From AP-15 sp963747735 (GTDB lineage Bacteria > Pseudomonadota > Alphaproteobacteria > ATCC43930 > CGMCC-115725): a stretch of 64,000 bases of DNA. How positions within the stretch are numbered: the first letter of the stretch is position 1; the number at the start of each line of letters is the position of its first letter. Shown in pieces: positions 26,585 to 35,002 of this stretch. A program made the translations under genes and the position numbers. The notes beneath the pieces were generated by a model. That model saw only the letters and a program-made list of their open reading frames with translations, made no database searches and was not told where the DNA came from. Location of the stretch: NCBI GenBank assembly GCA_963747735.1, contig CAVVGE010000019.1:186001-250000 (forward strand), written 5' to 3'.

Positions 26585-27862
26585 ATGGGCGAGGACGGGA
26601 AATCCGCTGGCAACGGCGAGGTGACGCGGCGCCGGCTGCTGCACTGGGGTGCCGTGGGCGGTGGTGCGACGATGCTGTTGCCGTCGCCGTGGCGCGCTGC
26701 TTTCGGCGCCGCCAAGCCCTACAAGATCGGGACGCTGCAGCCACTGACCGGCAATGCCGCAGTCGGCGGCAAGACGGCGCTCGTCGGTATCCAGATGGCG
26801 GTCGACCGGATCAACAAGATGGGTGGCATCAACGGCCGGCCGGTCGAGCTCGTGATCGGCGATTCCGAGTCGAAGCCCGATGTCGGCCGCCGCGCCACCG
26901 AGAAAATGGCGGTCGAGGACAATATCGACGCGCATGTCGGCGGCTTTTTGTCGAATGTCTGCCTGGCCTGCATGCCGGTCTGGCTCGAGCACCAGGTCGT
27001 CAACATGATCGGGGTGTGCCTCGACACCACGCTGACCACCACCAAGTGCAACAAATACAGCTTTCGCACCTACGACTATGCGCCGGCCCAGGCGGTCGCG
27101 TTCGCGCCTTATCTCGTCAACCAGCTCGGCAAGAAGTGGCACATCATCTATCTCGACTATGCCTGGGGCCAATCGACCCGCGACGCCTACGCCGCCGAAA
27201 TCAAAAAGCAGGGCGGGACTGTCGTCGGCGGCACCGGCATCCCGCTCGCCACCGCCGACACGACGCCGTTCATCTCCAAGATCAACGGCGATTTCGACGG
27301 GCTCTTCGCGATCTCGTTTGGCACCGACGCGATCGCGCTCGGCAACCAGGCCTATGATCTCGGCCTGACCAAAAAGTATAAATGGGCCGGCGACGGTGCC
27401 GTCGCCGAATCGAGCAACCTGCCGGCGCTCGGCAACAAGATCGAGGGCTTTGTCGGGATCAACCGGTATCTGCCGGTGTTCGACCCGCCGCTCGACACCC
27501 CGGCGCACCACCGGTTTTTCGACGAAGCGGTCAAACGCTTGAAAAAGGTCGACCCGTCGGGGCCGCTGCCCGACCGCTACACCCAATCGAATTACGAGGC
27601 GATGAACGCGCTGAAGATCGGCATCGAGAAATCGGGCTTTCAGGGCCGCGACGACACGCCAAAGCTGATCGCCGCCCTCGAAGGGCTGGAGATGAAGGAA
27701 GGCGACGACTTTCCGCAGGGCGACAAGACCTTGCGCAAGGAAGACCACCAAGCGTTCTTGCGCGAGTTCATCTTTGTCATCAAGGACGGCAAGCCGCACA
27801 TCCTCGAAACCGTGCCCAAGGACAAGACGCTGGTGCCGCCCGCCTGCCATTTCGTCAGTTGA
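26585..27862 (+). CDS. ABC transporter substrate-binding protein, branched-chain amino-acid type
   Basis: The periplasmic binding protein of a HAAT-type ABC transporter. The 425-residue product starts at 26585 behind GGAGG (26571-26575). It has a Tat-like leader (TRRRLLHWGAVGGGATMLL, with the twin Arg at about residues 15-16). The mature part begins KPYKIGTLQPLTGNAAVGGKTALVGIQMAVDRIN and has the Peripla_BP_6 outline. Such proteins often bind aromatic acids or amides rather than amino acids in catabolic clusters. The ATP-binding genes follow; the permease genes are on the other strand 3 kb away. Confidence 0.88.
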   Translation: MGEDGKSAGNGEVTRRRLLHWGAVGGGATMLLPSPWRAAFGAAKPYKIGTLQPLTGNAAVGGKTALVGIQMAVDRINKMGGINGRPVELVIGDSESKPDVGRRATEKMAVEDNIDAHVGGFLSNVCLACMPVWLEHQVVNMIGVCLDTTLTTTKCNKYSFRTYDYAPAQAVAFAPYLVNQLGKKWHIIYLDYAWGQSTRDAYAAEIKKQGGTVVGGTGIPLATADTTPFISKINGDFDGLFAISFGTDAIALGNQAYDLGLTKKYKWAGDGAVAESSNLPALGNKIEGFVGINRYLPVFDPPLDTPAHHRFFDEAVKRLKKVDPSGPLPDRYTQSNYEAMNALKIGIEKSGFQGRDDTPKLIAALEGLEMKEGDDFPQGDKTLRKEDHQAFLREFIFVIKDGKPHILETVPKDKTLVPPACHFVS

Positions 27863-27887
27863 GCGCGGCCGTCGGCCCCCTCCCATT

Positions 27888-27911
27888 CCCTCCCCCGCAT
27901 GCGGGGGAGGG
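27888..27911. repeat. perfect palindrome within C-run/G-run repeat, copy 3
   Basis: CCCTCCCCCGCA and TGCGGGGGAGGG form a 24-base perfect palindrome, and the flanks extend the C-rich/G-rich pattern seen at 24734 and 25484. It lies between the binding-protein gene and livG. Its right arm may double as the ribosome site for livG. Confidence 0.7.
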
Positions 27912-27916
27912 TTAGG

Positions 27917-28675
27917 GTGGGGGGCTCCCCAAACGCCGGCGAGCCGATCCTGCGCACCGAGGGGCTGACCGTTCGCTTTGGCGGGCTGACCGCGCTCGGC
28001 AATGTCGATTTCGCGGTGGCGCGCGATGAGCTGCGCGCGATCATCGGCCCGAACGGCGCCGGCAAGAGCACCTTTTTCAATTGCCTGACCGGGGTCTTGC
28101 GCCCGTCGGCCGGGCAGATCCGCTTTAATGGCGAGGACATCACCGGGCTTTCGCCCGACCGGGTCTCGCAAAAGGGCATCGCCCGCTCCTACCAGATCAC
28201 CAACATCCTGCCGAACGCGACGGCGCTCGAAAACACCCGCATCGCCGCCCAATCCCGGCATCATGCGTGGAGCCTCCTTACCCATTACCGCGCCTATCGC
28301 GACGTGATCGAAAAAGCCGAGGCGGCGCTGGCGGCGGTCGGCCTCCTCGACAAGGCCTATGAAATCGCCGCCAATTTGTCGCATGGCGAGCAGCGCAACC
28401 TCGAAATCGGCATCGCGCTCGCGACCGAGCCGCAGCTTTTGTGCCTCGACGAGCCGACCGCCGGGATGAGCGCCGGCGAAACCCACGACACGATGGAGCT
28501 GGTCCGCCGCATCGCCAAAAGCTTGACGATCCTGATAGTCGAGCACGACATGCAGGTCGTCATGGAGCTGGCGCAGCGGATCACGGTCTTGCATTACGGC
28601 GAGATCCTGGCCGAGGGGACGCCGGCCGAAATCCAGCAAAACCCGCGCGTGCTCGAAGTTTATCTCAAGACATGA
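27917..28675 (+). CDS. livG: ABC transporter ATP-binding protein LivG type
   Basis: A 252-residue cytoplasmic ATPase. Walker A is GPNGAGKST, the ABC signature region is LSHGEQRNLEIGIAL, and Walker B is LLCLDEPTAGMS. The TNILPNATALENTRIAAQ segment is typical of LivG. I prefer the GTG at 27917, which has GGGGGAGGG about seven bases upstream; an in-frame ATG at 27899 lies inside the palindrome with no ribosome site. The LivF gene overlaps its stop by ATGA. Confidence 0.9.
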   Translation: MGGSPNAGEPILRTEGLTVRFGGLTALGNVDFAVARDELRAIIGPNGAGKSTFFNCLTGVLRPSAGQIRFNGEDITGLSPDRVSQKGIARSYQITNILPNATALENTRIAAQSRHHAWSLLTHYRAYRDVIEKAEAALAAVGLLDKAYEIAANLSHGEQRNLEIGIALATEPQLLCLDEPTAGMSAGETHDTMELVRRIAKSLTILIVEHDMQVVMELAQRITVLHYGEILAEGTPAEIQQNPRVLEVYLKT

Positions 28676-29421
28676 GCGAGCTCGCTGCGAATGCCGAAGC
28701 CGGCGAAGCGCCGCTGCTCGAAGTCGACGACATCCATACCTATTACGGCAAGAGCCACATCCTGCACGGGGTGTCGCTGACCGTCGGGCGCGGCGAGGTC
28801 GTGGCACTGCTCGGGCGCAACGGGGTCGGCAAGAGCACGACCTTGAAGGCGATCATGGGCCTCGTCCACCCGCAGCAAGGGCGGGTGCTGCTCGAAGGCC
28901 GGCCGATCACCGAATTGCCGCCGCACCGATTGGCCCGGCTCGGCATCGGCTATGTGCCCGAGGAGCGCCGGATCTTTCGGCAATTGACCGTGGTCGAGAA
29001 TTTGCGCACCGGGCTCGACCGCCGCGGCCTCGACAATGCCCGCCGGGAGGCGCTTCTCGACCAGGCCTACGGCTATTTCCCGGTCTTGGCCGAGCGGCGG
29101 CGCCAGCCGGGCGGCACCCTTTCGGGCGGCGAGCAGCAGATGCTCGCGATCGCCCGCGCGATGATGCTCGAGCCCAAGATCATCCTGCTCGACGAGCCGA
29201 CCGAGGGGCTGATGCCGCGCATGGTGGCGCAGATCGGCGAAATCATCGCGGTGCTCAGAGGCGCCAATGTGGCGGTGCTGCTGGTCGAGCAAAACGTGCC
29301 TTTGACCCTCGAAGCCTCACACCGCGTCTACATCCTCGAAAAGGGCATGGTCCGGCACCACGCGCCCTCCGCCGAGCTGCGCGCCGACGACCGCGTCATC
29401 CACCGCTACATCGGCGTTTAG
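28672..29421 (+). CDS. livF: ABC transporter ATP-binding protein LivF type
   Basis: The second ATPase of the HAAT transporter, 249 residues. It has Walker A GRNGVGKST, signature LSGGEQQMLAIARAM and Walker B IILLDEPTEGL, with the LivF-typical YVPEERRIFRQLTVVENL. Translation starts within the livG stop (ATGA). It is the last plus-strand gene of this block and converges on the Rieske gene with about 50 bases between. Confidence 0.93.
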   Translation: MSELAANAEAGEAPLLEVDDIHTYYGKSHILHGVSLTVGRGEVVALLGRNGVGKSTTLKAIMGLVHPQQGRVLLEGRPITELPPHRLARLGIGYVPEERRIFRQLTVVENLRTGLDRRGLDNARREALLDQAYGYFPVLAERRRQPGGTLSGGEQQMLAIARAMMLEPKIILLDEPTEGLMPRMVAQIGEIIAVLRGANVAVLLVEQNVPLTLEASHRVYILEKGMVRHHAPSAELRADDRVIHRYIGV

Positions 29422-29474
29422 GAGGAGCGGCCCTCGAGCGCGCAAGCCGCACCTTCGGGAGACCGCAGCGCCGA

Positions 29475-30865
29475 TTATTCGGCGGCCTGCGCCAGGTCGC
29501 TCGCGTGGCGCCAGAGGGCGAGCTCGTCCCAGGTTTCGGCTTCCATGAATTGCGCCCAGCGGCGGTAGAGGTTGCGCATCGGCTCCTCGCTCGCCTGCGC
29601 CTCGGTGATGTCGATGACCCGACCCGGTATGCGCAAGCCGTCCCACTCGAAATTCTCGACGGCGGCGCCGAGCCCCATCGTGTAGCAATAAGGGTGGCGA
29701 CGGGCGATCACGCCGCGGCTCGCGGCATGGGCATAGCCCCAATTTTCCATGTCGTCCTGCTCGGTCATCCCGGCCGGTCCAGAATAGCGGATATAGTAGT
29801 CGCGCAGAAAATCCTTGACCTCCTGCGGCGCCTCGCGATCGACCAGAAACCAGCGCCATACCTCGGTCTGGTGCGCGCCGCGCGGGTGCCACACCGCGAT
29901 CGTGCGCGGCTGGCGCGGCAACAGCGCGATATTCGGAAAAATCTCGCCCGGCGCGCCGAGCAATCGCGCTTCCTCGCCGCGGGTGCGGCGCCGCTCCTCC
30001 TCGCAATGCCGGAAGTACTCGGAGACGACCGGCGAATGCTGGTAGGTCGCCGGCGGCGGCCGGTCTTTTGGCAGCGCGTAGACGATCGTCTGATGGCCGC
30101 GGTCGGGGATCGCGACATGCAATTTGCGGCCCAGCAGCAATTCCGACATGTCACGGCGGCCGGCGCCTGAGGGGCCGATGCCGGCGAGATCGACCGAGCG
30201 GTGGCTGATGTTGTGATAGCTGTCGCCGCTGAAGTTCTCGGCCGGGAATTTCCAATTGCACGGGATCAGCCATTTCTGCACGCCGCCCAATACTTCGGCC
30301 TGGCCCTCGCGCCCATCCCTGCCGTCGAGGATCAAATCGAGATAGCGGGCAAACCCGCCGAGATATTCCGCGAATGGCGGCGCCGTCGGGTCCCAGGTGG
30401 CCCAGATCGCACCTTTGTAATTGCACAGCTGCGCCACCTCGACGAGACCCCATTGCGAGCGATCGAGGGTCGAGCGATAGGCCTCGCGGAAATAGGGGAC
30501 ACCGGCGAGCTTGCCGTCGGTGCCGAATAGCTCCAGCCGTGATAGGGACAGGTGAAAACCGGCGTGTTGCCGTCGTCATAGCGGCACACCTTCATGCCGC
30601 GATGCCGACACGAGTTTAGGAACACATGGATTTCGCCGGCCCGGTCGCGGCATAGGATCACGGATTCCTCGCCCATGCCCGAGACAAAGAAATCGCCCGG
30701 CTTCGGCACCTGGCTCTCGTGCCCGACAAAGAGCCATGCGCGGGCAAAGACCCGCTCCTGCTCCTGCGCGTAAATCTCGTCATCGACAAAGATCGCGCGG
30801 CTGACCTCGCCCGCCGCGGCATCGACGAGCCCCTTGCGATACCCCGATCCGACTGCGCTCGCCAT
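29475..30865 (-). CDS. Rieske-type aromatic-ring-hydroxylating oxygenase, large subunit (frame break near 30527)
   Basis: The enzyme hydroxylates aromatic or related substrates using electrons passed to its Rieske cluster. The N-terminal frame has the [2Fe-2S] ligands CRHRG and CPYHGW. The C-terminal frame has the mononuclear iron site in NWKFPAENFSGDSYHNISH (the D-x2-H-x4-H pattern) and continues to ETWDELALWRHASDLAQAAE. Adding one base near 30527 (AGCTATTC to AGCTATTTC) gives SYFGTDGKLAGVPY and joins both into about 463 residues, a normal alpha-subunit length. No beta subunit or reductase gene is adjacent, so it may be a homo-oligomeric monooxygenase. It lies upstream of livF in converging orientation and downstream of livM on its own strand. 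Confidence 0.82.
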
Positions 30866-30961
30866 CGCCGCCCTCCTCTTCTCGTCACTCGATGTTATTG
30901 CCGCGGTCGCGCCGACGCCAGCGGCCGAGAACGCCGCGGCAGCGTGACCGGCAAATGGCGG

Positions 30962-31917
30962 TCATTGGTTCAACCAGCGCCGGGCAAAGCCGAGCAGGCC
31001 CTGCGGCATGAAAATGACCATTGCGATAAAGATGACCCCGACCGGGATCAGGTAATACTCGGTGAAAAACCGCGACAGCCCTTCGCGCAACAGCAGAAAA
31101 AACGCTGCTCCGACAATCGGCCCGACGAGCGTGCCGATGCCGCCGATGACGTTGAAGACGACGACCTCGCCCGATACCAGGAAAAACACGAAATCGGGGG
31201 CGGCGAACTCGTTCTGGATCGCATAGAGCACACCCGCCAGCCCGGCAAAGAGGCCGGAGAGCATGACCGCAACGATCTTGTAGCGCTCGATCGGGTAGCC
31301 GATCGCGCGGGTGCGCGCCTCGTTCTCGCGGATCGACTGCAGCACCATGCCGAAGGGCGAGCGGGTGATCCGGCGCAACAGCAGATAGGACAAGACGACG
31401 ACCGCAAGCACAAACCAATGCAGGGTCGTCGGCGTGAAGCGGACCGAAACGAGCCCGGGGATGCCGAGCGGCGGGCGGCTGAAGGCGAGCCCGTTTTCGC
31501 CGCCGGTCACCGCGGTCCAGGTGAAGATCACGACGTAGAAAATCTGCGAAAAGATCAGCGTGGTGATGGCGAAATAGATGTCGCGCAGGCGGGTCGAGAA
31601 ATAGGCGACAAAAGCGCCGACCACCGCCGAGGCGGCGATCCCGTAAAGGATCGCCAGCCACAGATTGGGCGGCGTCACCGTCAAAAGCGCGGCGGCCGCA
31701 CCGTACATGCCGAGGCCGAAAAATGCCGAATGGCCGAACGACACCATGCCGGTGTAGCCGATCAGGATGTCGGACGACATCGCCAAGCAGGCCCCAGATC
31801 AAAATTTCGGTCAGAAACCGGCGCCAGAACTCGGGCAATACCAGCGGGGCCGCGATCAACAGCGCGATGACGACGCCGAACCCGACCCAATACGCGATCG
31901 GGCGGCGGCGCGCTCAT
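30962..31917 (-). CDS. livM: branched-chain-type ABC permease LivM (frame breaks near 31786 and 31898)
   Basis: The long frame 31786-30962 gives SSDILIGYTGMVSFGHSAFFGLGMYGAAAALL and eight or so helices ending PQGLLGFARRWLNQ. This is LivM without its first 45 residues. Those residues are in the neighbouring frame: YWVGFGVVIALLLIAAPLVLPEFWRRFLTEILIWGLL. The two join when one base is dropped from the GCTTGGC at about 31785 (minus strand), giving GLLAMSSD. The ATG at 31917 overlaps the livH stop (ATGA) but is again out of frame by one, so a second break near 31898 or a non-ATG start is needed. Together with livH it would form the membrane channel for the livK/G/F set. Confidence 0.8.
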
Positions 31918-32786
31918 CGCGGGCTCGCGGCAAAGAGCCCGGTCGGCCGAAACAAGAGGGTCAGGATCAGCACGACGAACGAGACGATGACCGCCTGGGC
32001 CGGGCTGACCCACAGCGAGGCATAGGCTTCCAAGAGGCTGATCAACAGCGCGGCCAGGATCGACCCGGCGAGGTTGCCCATGCCGCCGACCACGACGACA
32101 ATGAACACCCGCAGGATCCAGTTGACGCCCATCGAGTGGTCGACGCCGGCCAGCGGACCGAACAACACGCCGCTGGCGCCAGCCATGCCGGCGCCGATGG
32201 CGAACACCACGGTCAGCACCAGCGGCACCGGGATGCCCATCGCCTGGGCCATGACCCGGTCCTGGGTCGTCGCCCGGATCCAGATGCCCCAGGTGCCGAA
32301 TTTGAGAAACAGCCACAGCGTGCCGATCAGCCCCGCCGAGATCAGCGCGACGACGATCCGGTACCACGGATATTCCAAGTAAAAGAGCGTGAAATGGCCG
32401 CTGAACGGGGCCTCGATCTTGCGCGCGACCGGGCCGAACTGCCACAGCGCGTAATTTTGCAAGACGAGCGATATGCCGAAAGTGGCAAGGATCGTCGTCA
32501 ACGGGTCGCGGCCGAGGAGCGGGCGGAGCGTGGTCAAATAAATAGCCACGCCGAGCAATGCGATGACGAGGGTCGCGGCGACCAAAGCCAGCCAGAAATT
32601 CCCGGTGGCAGCCATGGTGACGACGCCGACATAGGCGCCGAGCATAAACAATTCGCCGTGGGCGAAATTGACCACGTCCATGATGCCGAAGATCAAGGTC
32701 AGCCCGGACGACACCAGCGCCAGGATCAGTCCGGCGACGATCCCGTTCACCGTCTGGATCAGCACCTGGTCGAACGGGACGCCCAT
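31914..32786 (-). CDS. livH: branched-chain-type ABC permease LivH
   Basis: The 290-residue permease has eight hydrophobic helices with LivH marks: QTVNGIVAGLILALVSSGLTLIFGIMDVVNFAHGE at the N-terminus, RDPLTTILATFGISLVLQN, and GMGNLAGSILAALLISLLEAY. It overlaps livM by four bases. The gene is intact in one frame, in contrast to its partner. Confidence 0.92.
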   Translation of the reverse strand: MGVPFDQVLIQTVNGIVAGLILALVSSGLTLIFGIMDVVNFAHGELFMLGAYVGVVTMAATGNFWLALVAATLVIALLGVAIYLTTLRPLLGRDPLTTILATFGISLVLQNYALWQFGPVARKIEAPFSGHFTLFYLEYPWYRIVVALISAGLIGTLWLFLKFGTWGIWIRATTQDRVMAQAMGIPVPLVLTVVFAIGAGMAGASGVLFGPLAGVDHSMGVNWILRVFIVVVVGGMGNLAGSILAALLISLLEAYASLWVSPAQAVIVSFVVLILTLLFRPTGLFAASPR

Positions 32787-32798
32787 CTGTCGATCTGC

Positions 32799-33509
32799 TT
32801 AGCCGGCCGGTGCTTCTTCCAGCAATCGGCCGTACCCGGCGATCTTCTCCGCGGGCCCGAGCATCCTCAGCATCGCCCAGAACGATGCCTGGTTGGTGGT
32901 GACGACGGGCTTGCCGAATTCGCGCTCCCAGGCGGCGATCGAATGCATCGTCGGAAAGTTGCCGCCGGGGACGACAAAAGCCTCGATCTCGGGCCGGTCG
33001 ATGCGCCGGAAAGCGTCGCGCGCGTGCTCCGGGCCGAGATTGCCGATAGCATAGGAATCGGTTGCGCCAAAGCCTTCGAAGGCCACGGTCTCGACCCCGT
33101 GGTTGCGGGCGAAAAGATCGGCGGCGCGCCGGTTGACCTCTTCGGTATAGGGCGAGACGAGCCCGATCCGCTGTTTCCCCAAGGCCCGCACCGCGCGGCC
33201 GACCGCTTGCGCCGAGGTGACCGCGGGCACGCCCGCGCCGGCGCTGATCCGCCGGGTCGCCACCGCGTCGTAATCGTCGGCAAACAGGCTCGCCGAGGTC
33301 TGCGCCAGGACCACCAGCTCGACTTTTGCGGTGCCGAGCAGCCGCGCCTGGTAATCGATGTCGTCGTCACGGCTCGGGGCAAAGGTCCGGCCCGGCGTGC
33401 TCGTCATCAGCCGCCCGATATGCGCCTGGTACTCCATCGGCAACAGCCGGCACTCGATCTCGACGGTGGTGTTGGTCGAGGGGATCAGGACGCCGAAATG
33501 GCGGGTCAT
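32799..33509 (-). CDS. Asp/Glu racemase-fold protein (maleate isomerase/arylmalonate decarboxylase-like) without the usual Cys
   Basis: The 236-residue protein begins MTRHFGVLIPSTNTTVEIE, the family's opening strand with the substrate-binding NTT. It has TSASLFADDYDAVATRRISAGAGVPAVTSAQA and, near the C-terminus, FVVPGGNFPT. Maleate isomerases carry a catalytic Cys in each half, at places that here read AQTSAS and PGGNFPT, and the only Cys is residue 20. The fold is clear, but racemase or isomerase chemistry by Cys is not supported. The start at 33509 is chosen for the family start; the frame extends to 33542. It lies between livH and the acyl-CoA dehydrogenase on the same strand. Confidence 0.78.
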   Translation of the reverse strand: MTRHFGVLIPSTNTTVEIECRLLPMEYQAHIGRLMTSTPGRTFAPSRDDDIDYQARLLGTAKVELVVLAQTSASLFADDYDAVATRRISAGAGVPAVTSAQAVGRAVRALGKQRIGLVSPYTEEVNRRAADLFARNHGVETVAFEGFGATDSYAIGNLGPEHARDAFRRIDRPEIEAFVVPGGNFPTMHSIAAWEREFGKPVVTTNQASFWAMLRMLGPAEKIAGYGRLLEEAPAG

Positions 33510-33620
33510 GTCGCGAGGCCCTTCCGTTGCGCAGGCGAGCAATGTCGGCCGAAGCGGCTATTCGTCGAACGATTTCGCCCGGCGCCGCAAGGGCGTTCGA
33601 GCCCCGGCGAGCCAAAGCCC

Positions 33621-34796
33621 TCAATATGATTTCGGCAAGCCGAGGACGCGCTCGGCGATGTGGGAGAGGATCAGCTGCGGGCTGACCGGGGCGATGCGGG
33701 CGATCTGGATTTCGCGGAAATAGCGCTCGACATGGTATTCGCGGGCATAGCCCATGCCGCCATGGGTCATGATCGCGGTCTCGCAGGCGCGAAACCCGGC
33801 CTCGGCGGCGCAATATTTGGCGGCGTTGGCATAGGCGCCGACCAGGCCGGCCTCGCCGCCGGAATCATAGGCGGCCGCAGCGCGCATGACCATCAGCTCG
33901 GCCGCTTCCAATTCGATCCAGCGCTCGGCGAGCGGGTGCTGGATCGCCTGGTTCTGCCCGATCGGGCGGCCGAAGACGACCCGCTCCCCGGCATAGCGCG
34001 CCGCACGCTCGAGGGCGGCGCGGCCGAGCCCGACCGCCTCGGCGGCGATCAGGATGCGCTCCGGGTTCATCCCGTGCAGAATATAGTGGAACCCGCTGCC
34101 CTCCTCGCCGATGCGGTCCGCCGCCGGCACTTCGAGCCCGTCGATAAAGAGGAGGTTCGAGTTCGACCGCCTTCCTCCCCATCTTCGGGATTTCGCGCAC
34201 CTCGACCTTGGCGCGGTCGAGATCGGTGTAGAACAAGGTCATGCCCATTGACGGCCGCGCCACCTCTTCGATCGGCGTGGTGCGCGCCAGGATCAGCATC
34301 TTTTCAGCGACCTGCGCGGTCGAAATCCAGATCTTGCGGCCGGACAGCACATAATGGTCGCCGCGCCGCTCGGCGCGCGTTTTGAGCCGCGTCGTGTCGA
34401 GCCCGGCATCGGGCTCGGTCACCGCAAAGCAGGTCTTCTCCTGGCCCGCGATCAACGGCGGCAGAAAGCGGCGCTTCTGCTCGTCGTGCCAAAGACGACG
34501 ACCGGGTGCAATCCGAAGATGTTCATATGGATCGCCGAGGCGCCCGAAAACCCCGCGCCCGATTGCGCGACCGCCTGCATCAGCACCGCCGCCTCGCCGA
34601 TGCCGAGCCCGCTCCCGCCATAGTCCTCCGGCATCGCGATGCCGAGCCACCCGCCCTCGGCCATCGCGCGGTGAAATTCGTGCGGAAACCCGCCCTCGGT
34701 GTCGTGCGCGAGCCAGTAATCGTCGCCGAACCGCTCGCATAGCCGCGCCACCGCCGCGCGGATCTCCTGCTGCTCGTCGGTAATGGTATAGGTCAT
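33621..34796 (-). CDS. acyl-CoA dehydrogenase family protein (frame breaks near 34486 and 34162)
   Basis: FAD-dependent oxidation of an acyl-CoA. Three frame segments give one continuous family sequence. They are MTYTITDEQQEIRAAVARLCERFGDDYWLAHD to HPVVVFGT, then DEQKRRFLPPLIAGQEKTCFAVTEPDAGLDT to PKMGRKAV, then PAADRIGEEGSGFHYILHGMNPERI to HIAERVLGLPKSY. Adding a base near 34486 and removing one near 34162 yields about 391 residues, the normal length. CFAVTEPDAG is the FAD-binding motif, and GGMGYAREYHVERYFRE holds the usual catalytic-region residues. It belongs to the same minus-strand run as the racemase-fold and liv permease genes. Confidence 0.85.
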
Positions 34797-34900
34797 ATCC
34801 GCCTCCTCGCAGGATTGTCCGGGGAAAAATTGCGCGATCGCAGCCGGAATTTTCCCGGCCGGCCCTGCGCCTCCTCGGGTGCAACGGGGCAAATCTCGCT

Positions 34901-34920
34901 TTCCCGGCGAAAGCCGGGAC
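34901..34920. repeat. short hairpin repeat, copy 2
   Basis: CCCGGC (34903-34908), loop GAAA and GCCGGG (34913-34918) form a compact hairpin in the divergent gap between the acyl-CoA dehydrogenase and molybdopterin genes. It resembles the inverted copy at 23038-23057. Confidence 0.55.
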
Positions 34921-35002
34921 CCATGGCTGAGATGGATACCGGCCTGCGCCGGCAAAGCGAGCTCCGCAGCATATCGACCGCTCGTGTGCGCGCTTATATT
35001 CT

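Noticed and set aside
31767..33629. 620-residue plus-strand frame
   Set aside because: It is antisense to livH and the racemase-fold gene. Composition is rich in Asp, Arg and Gln with no domain.
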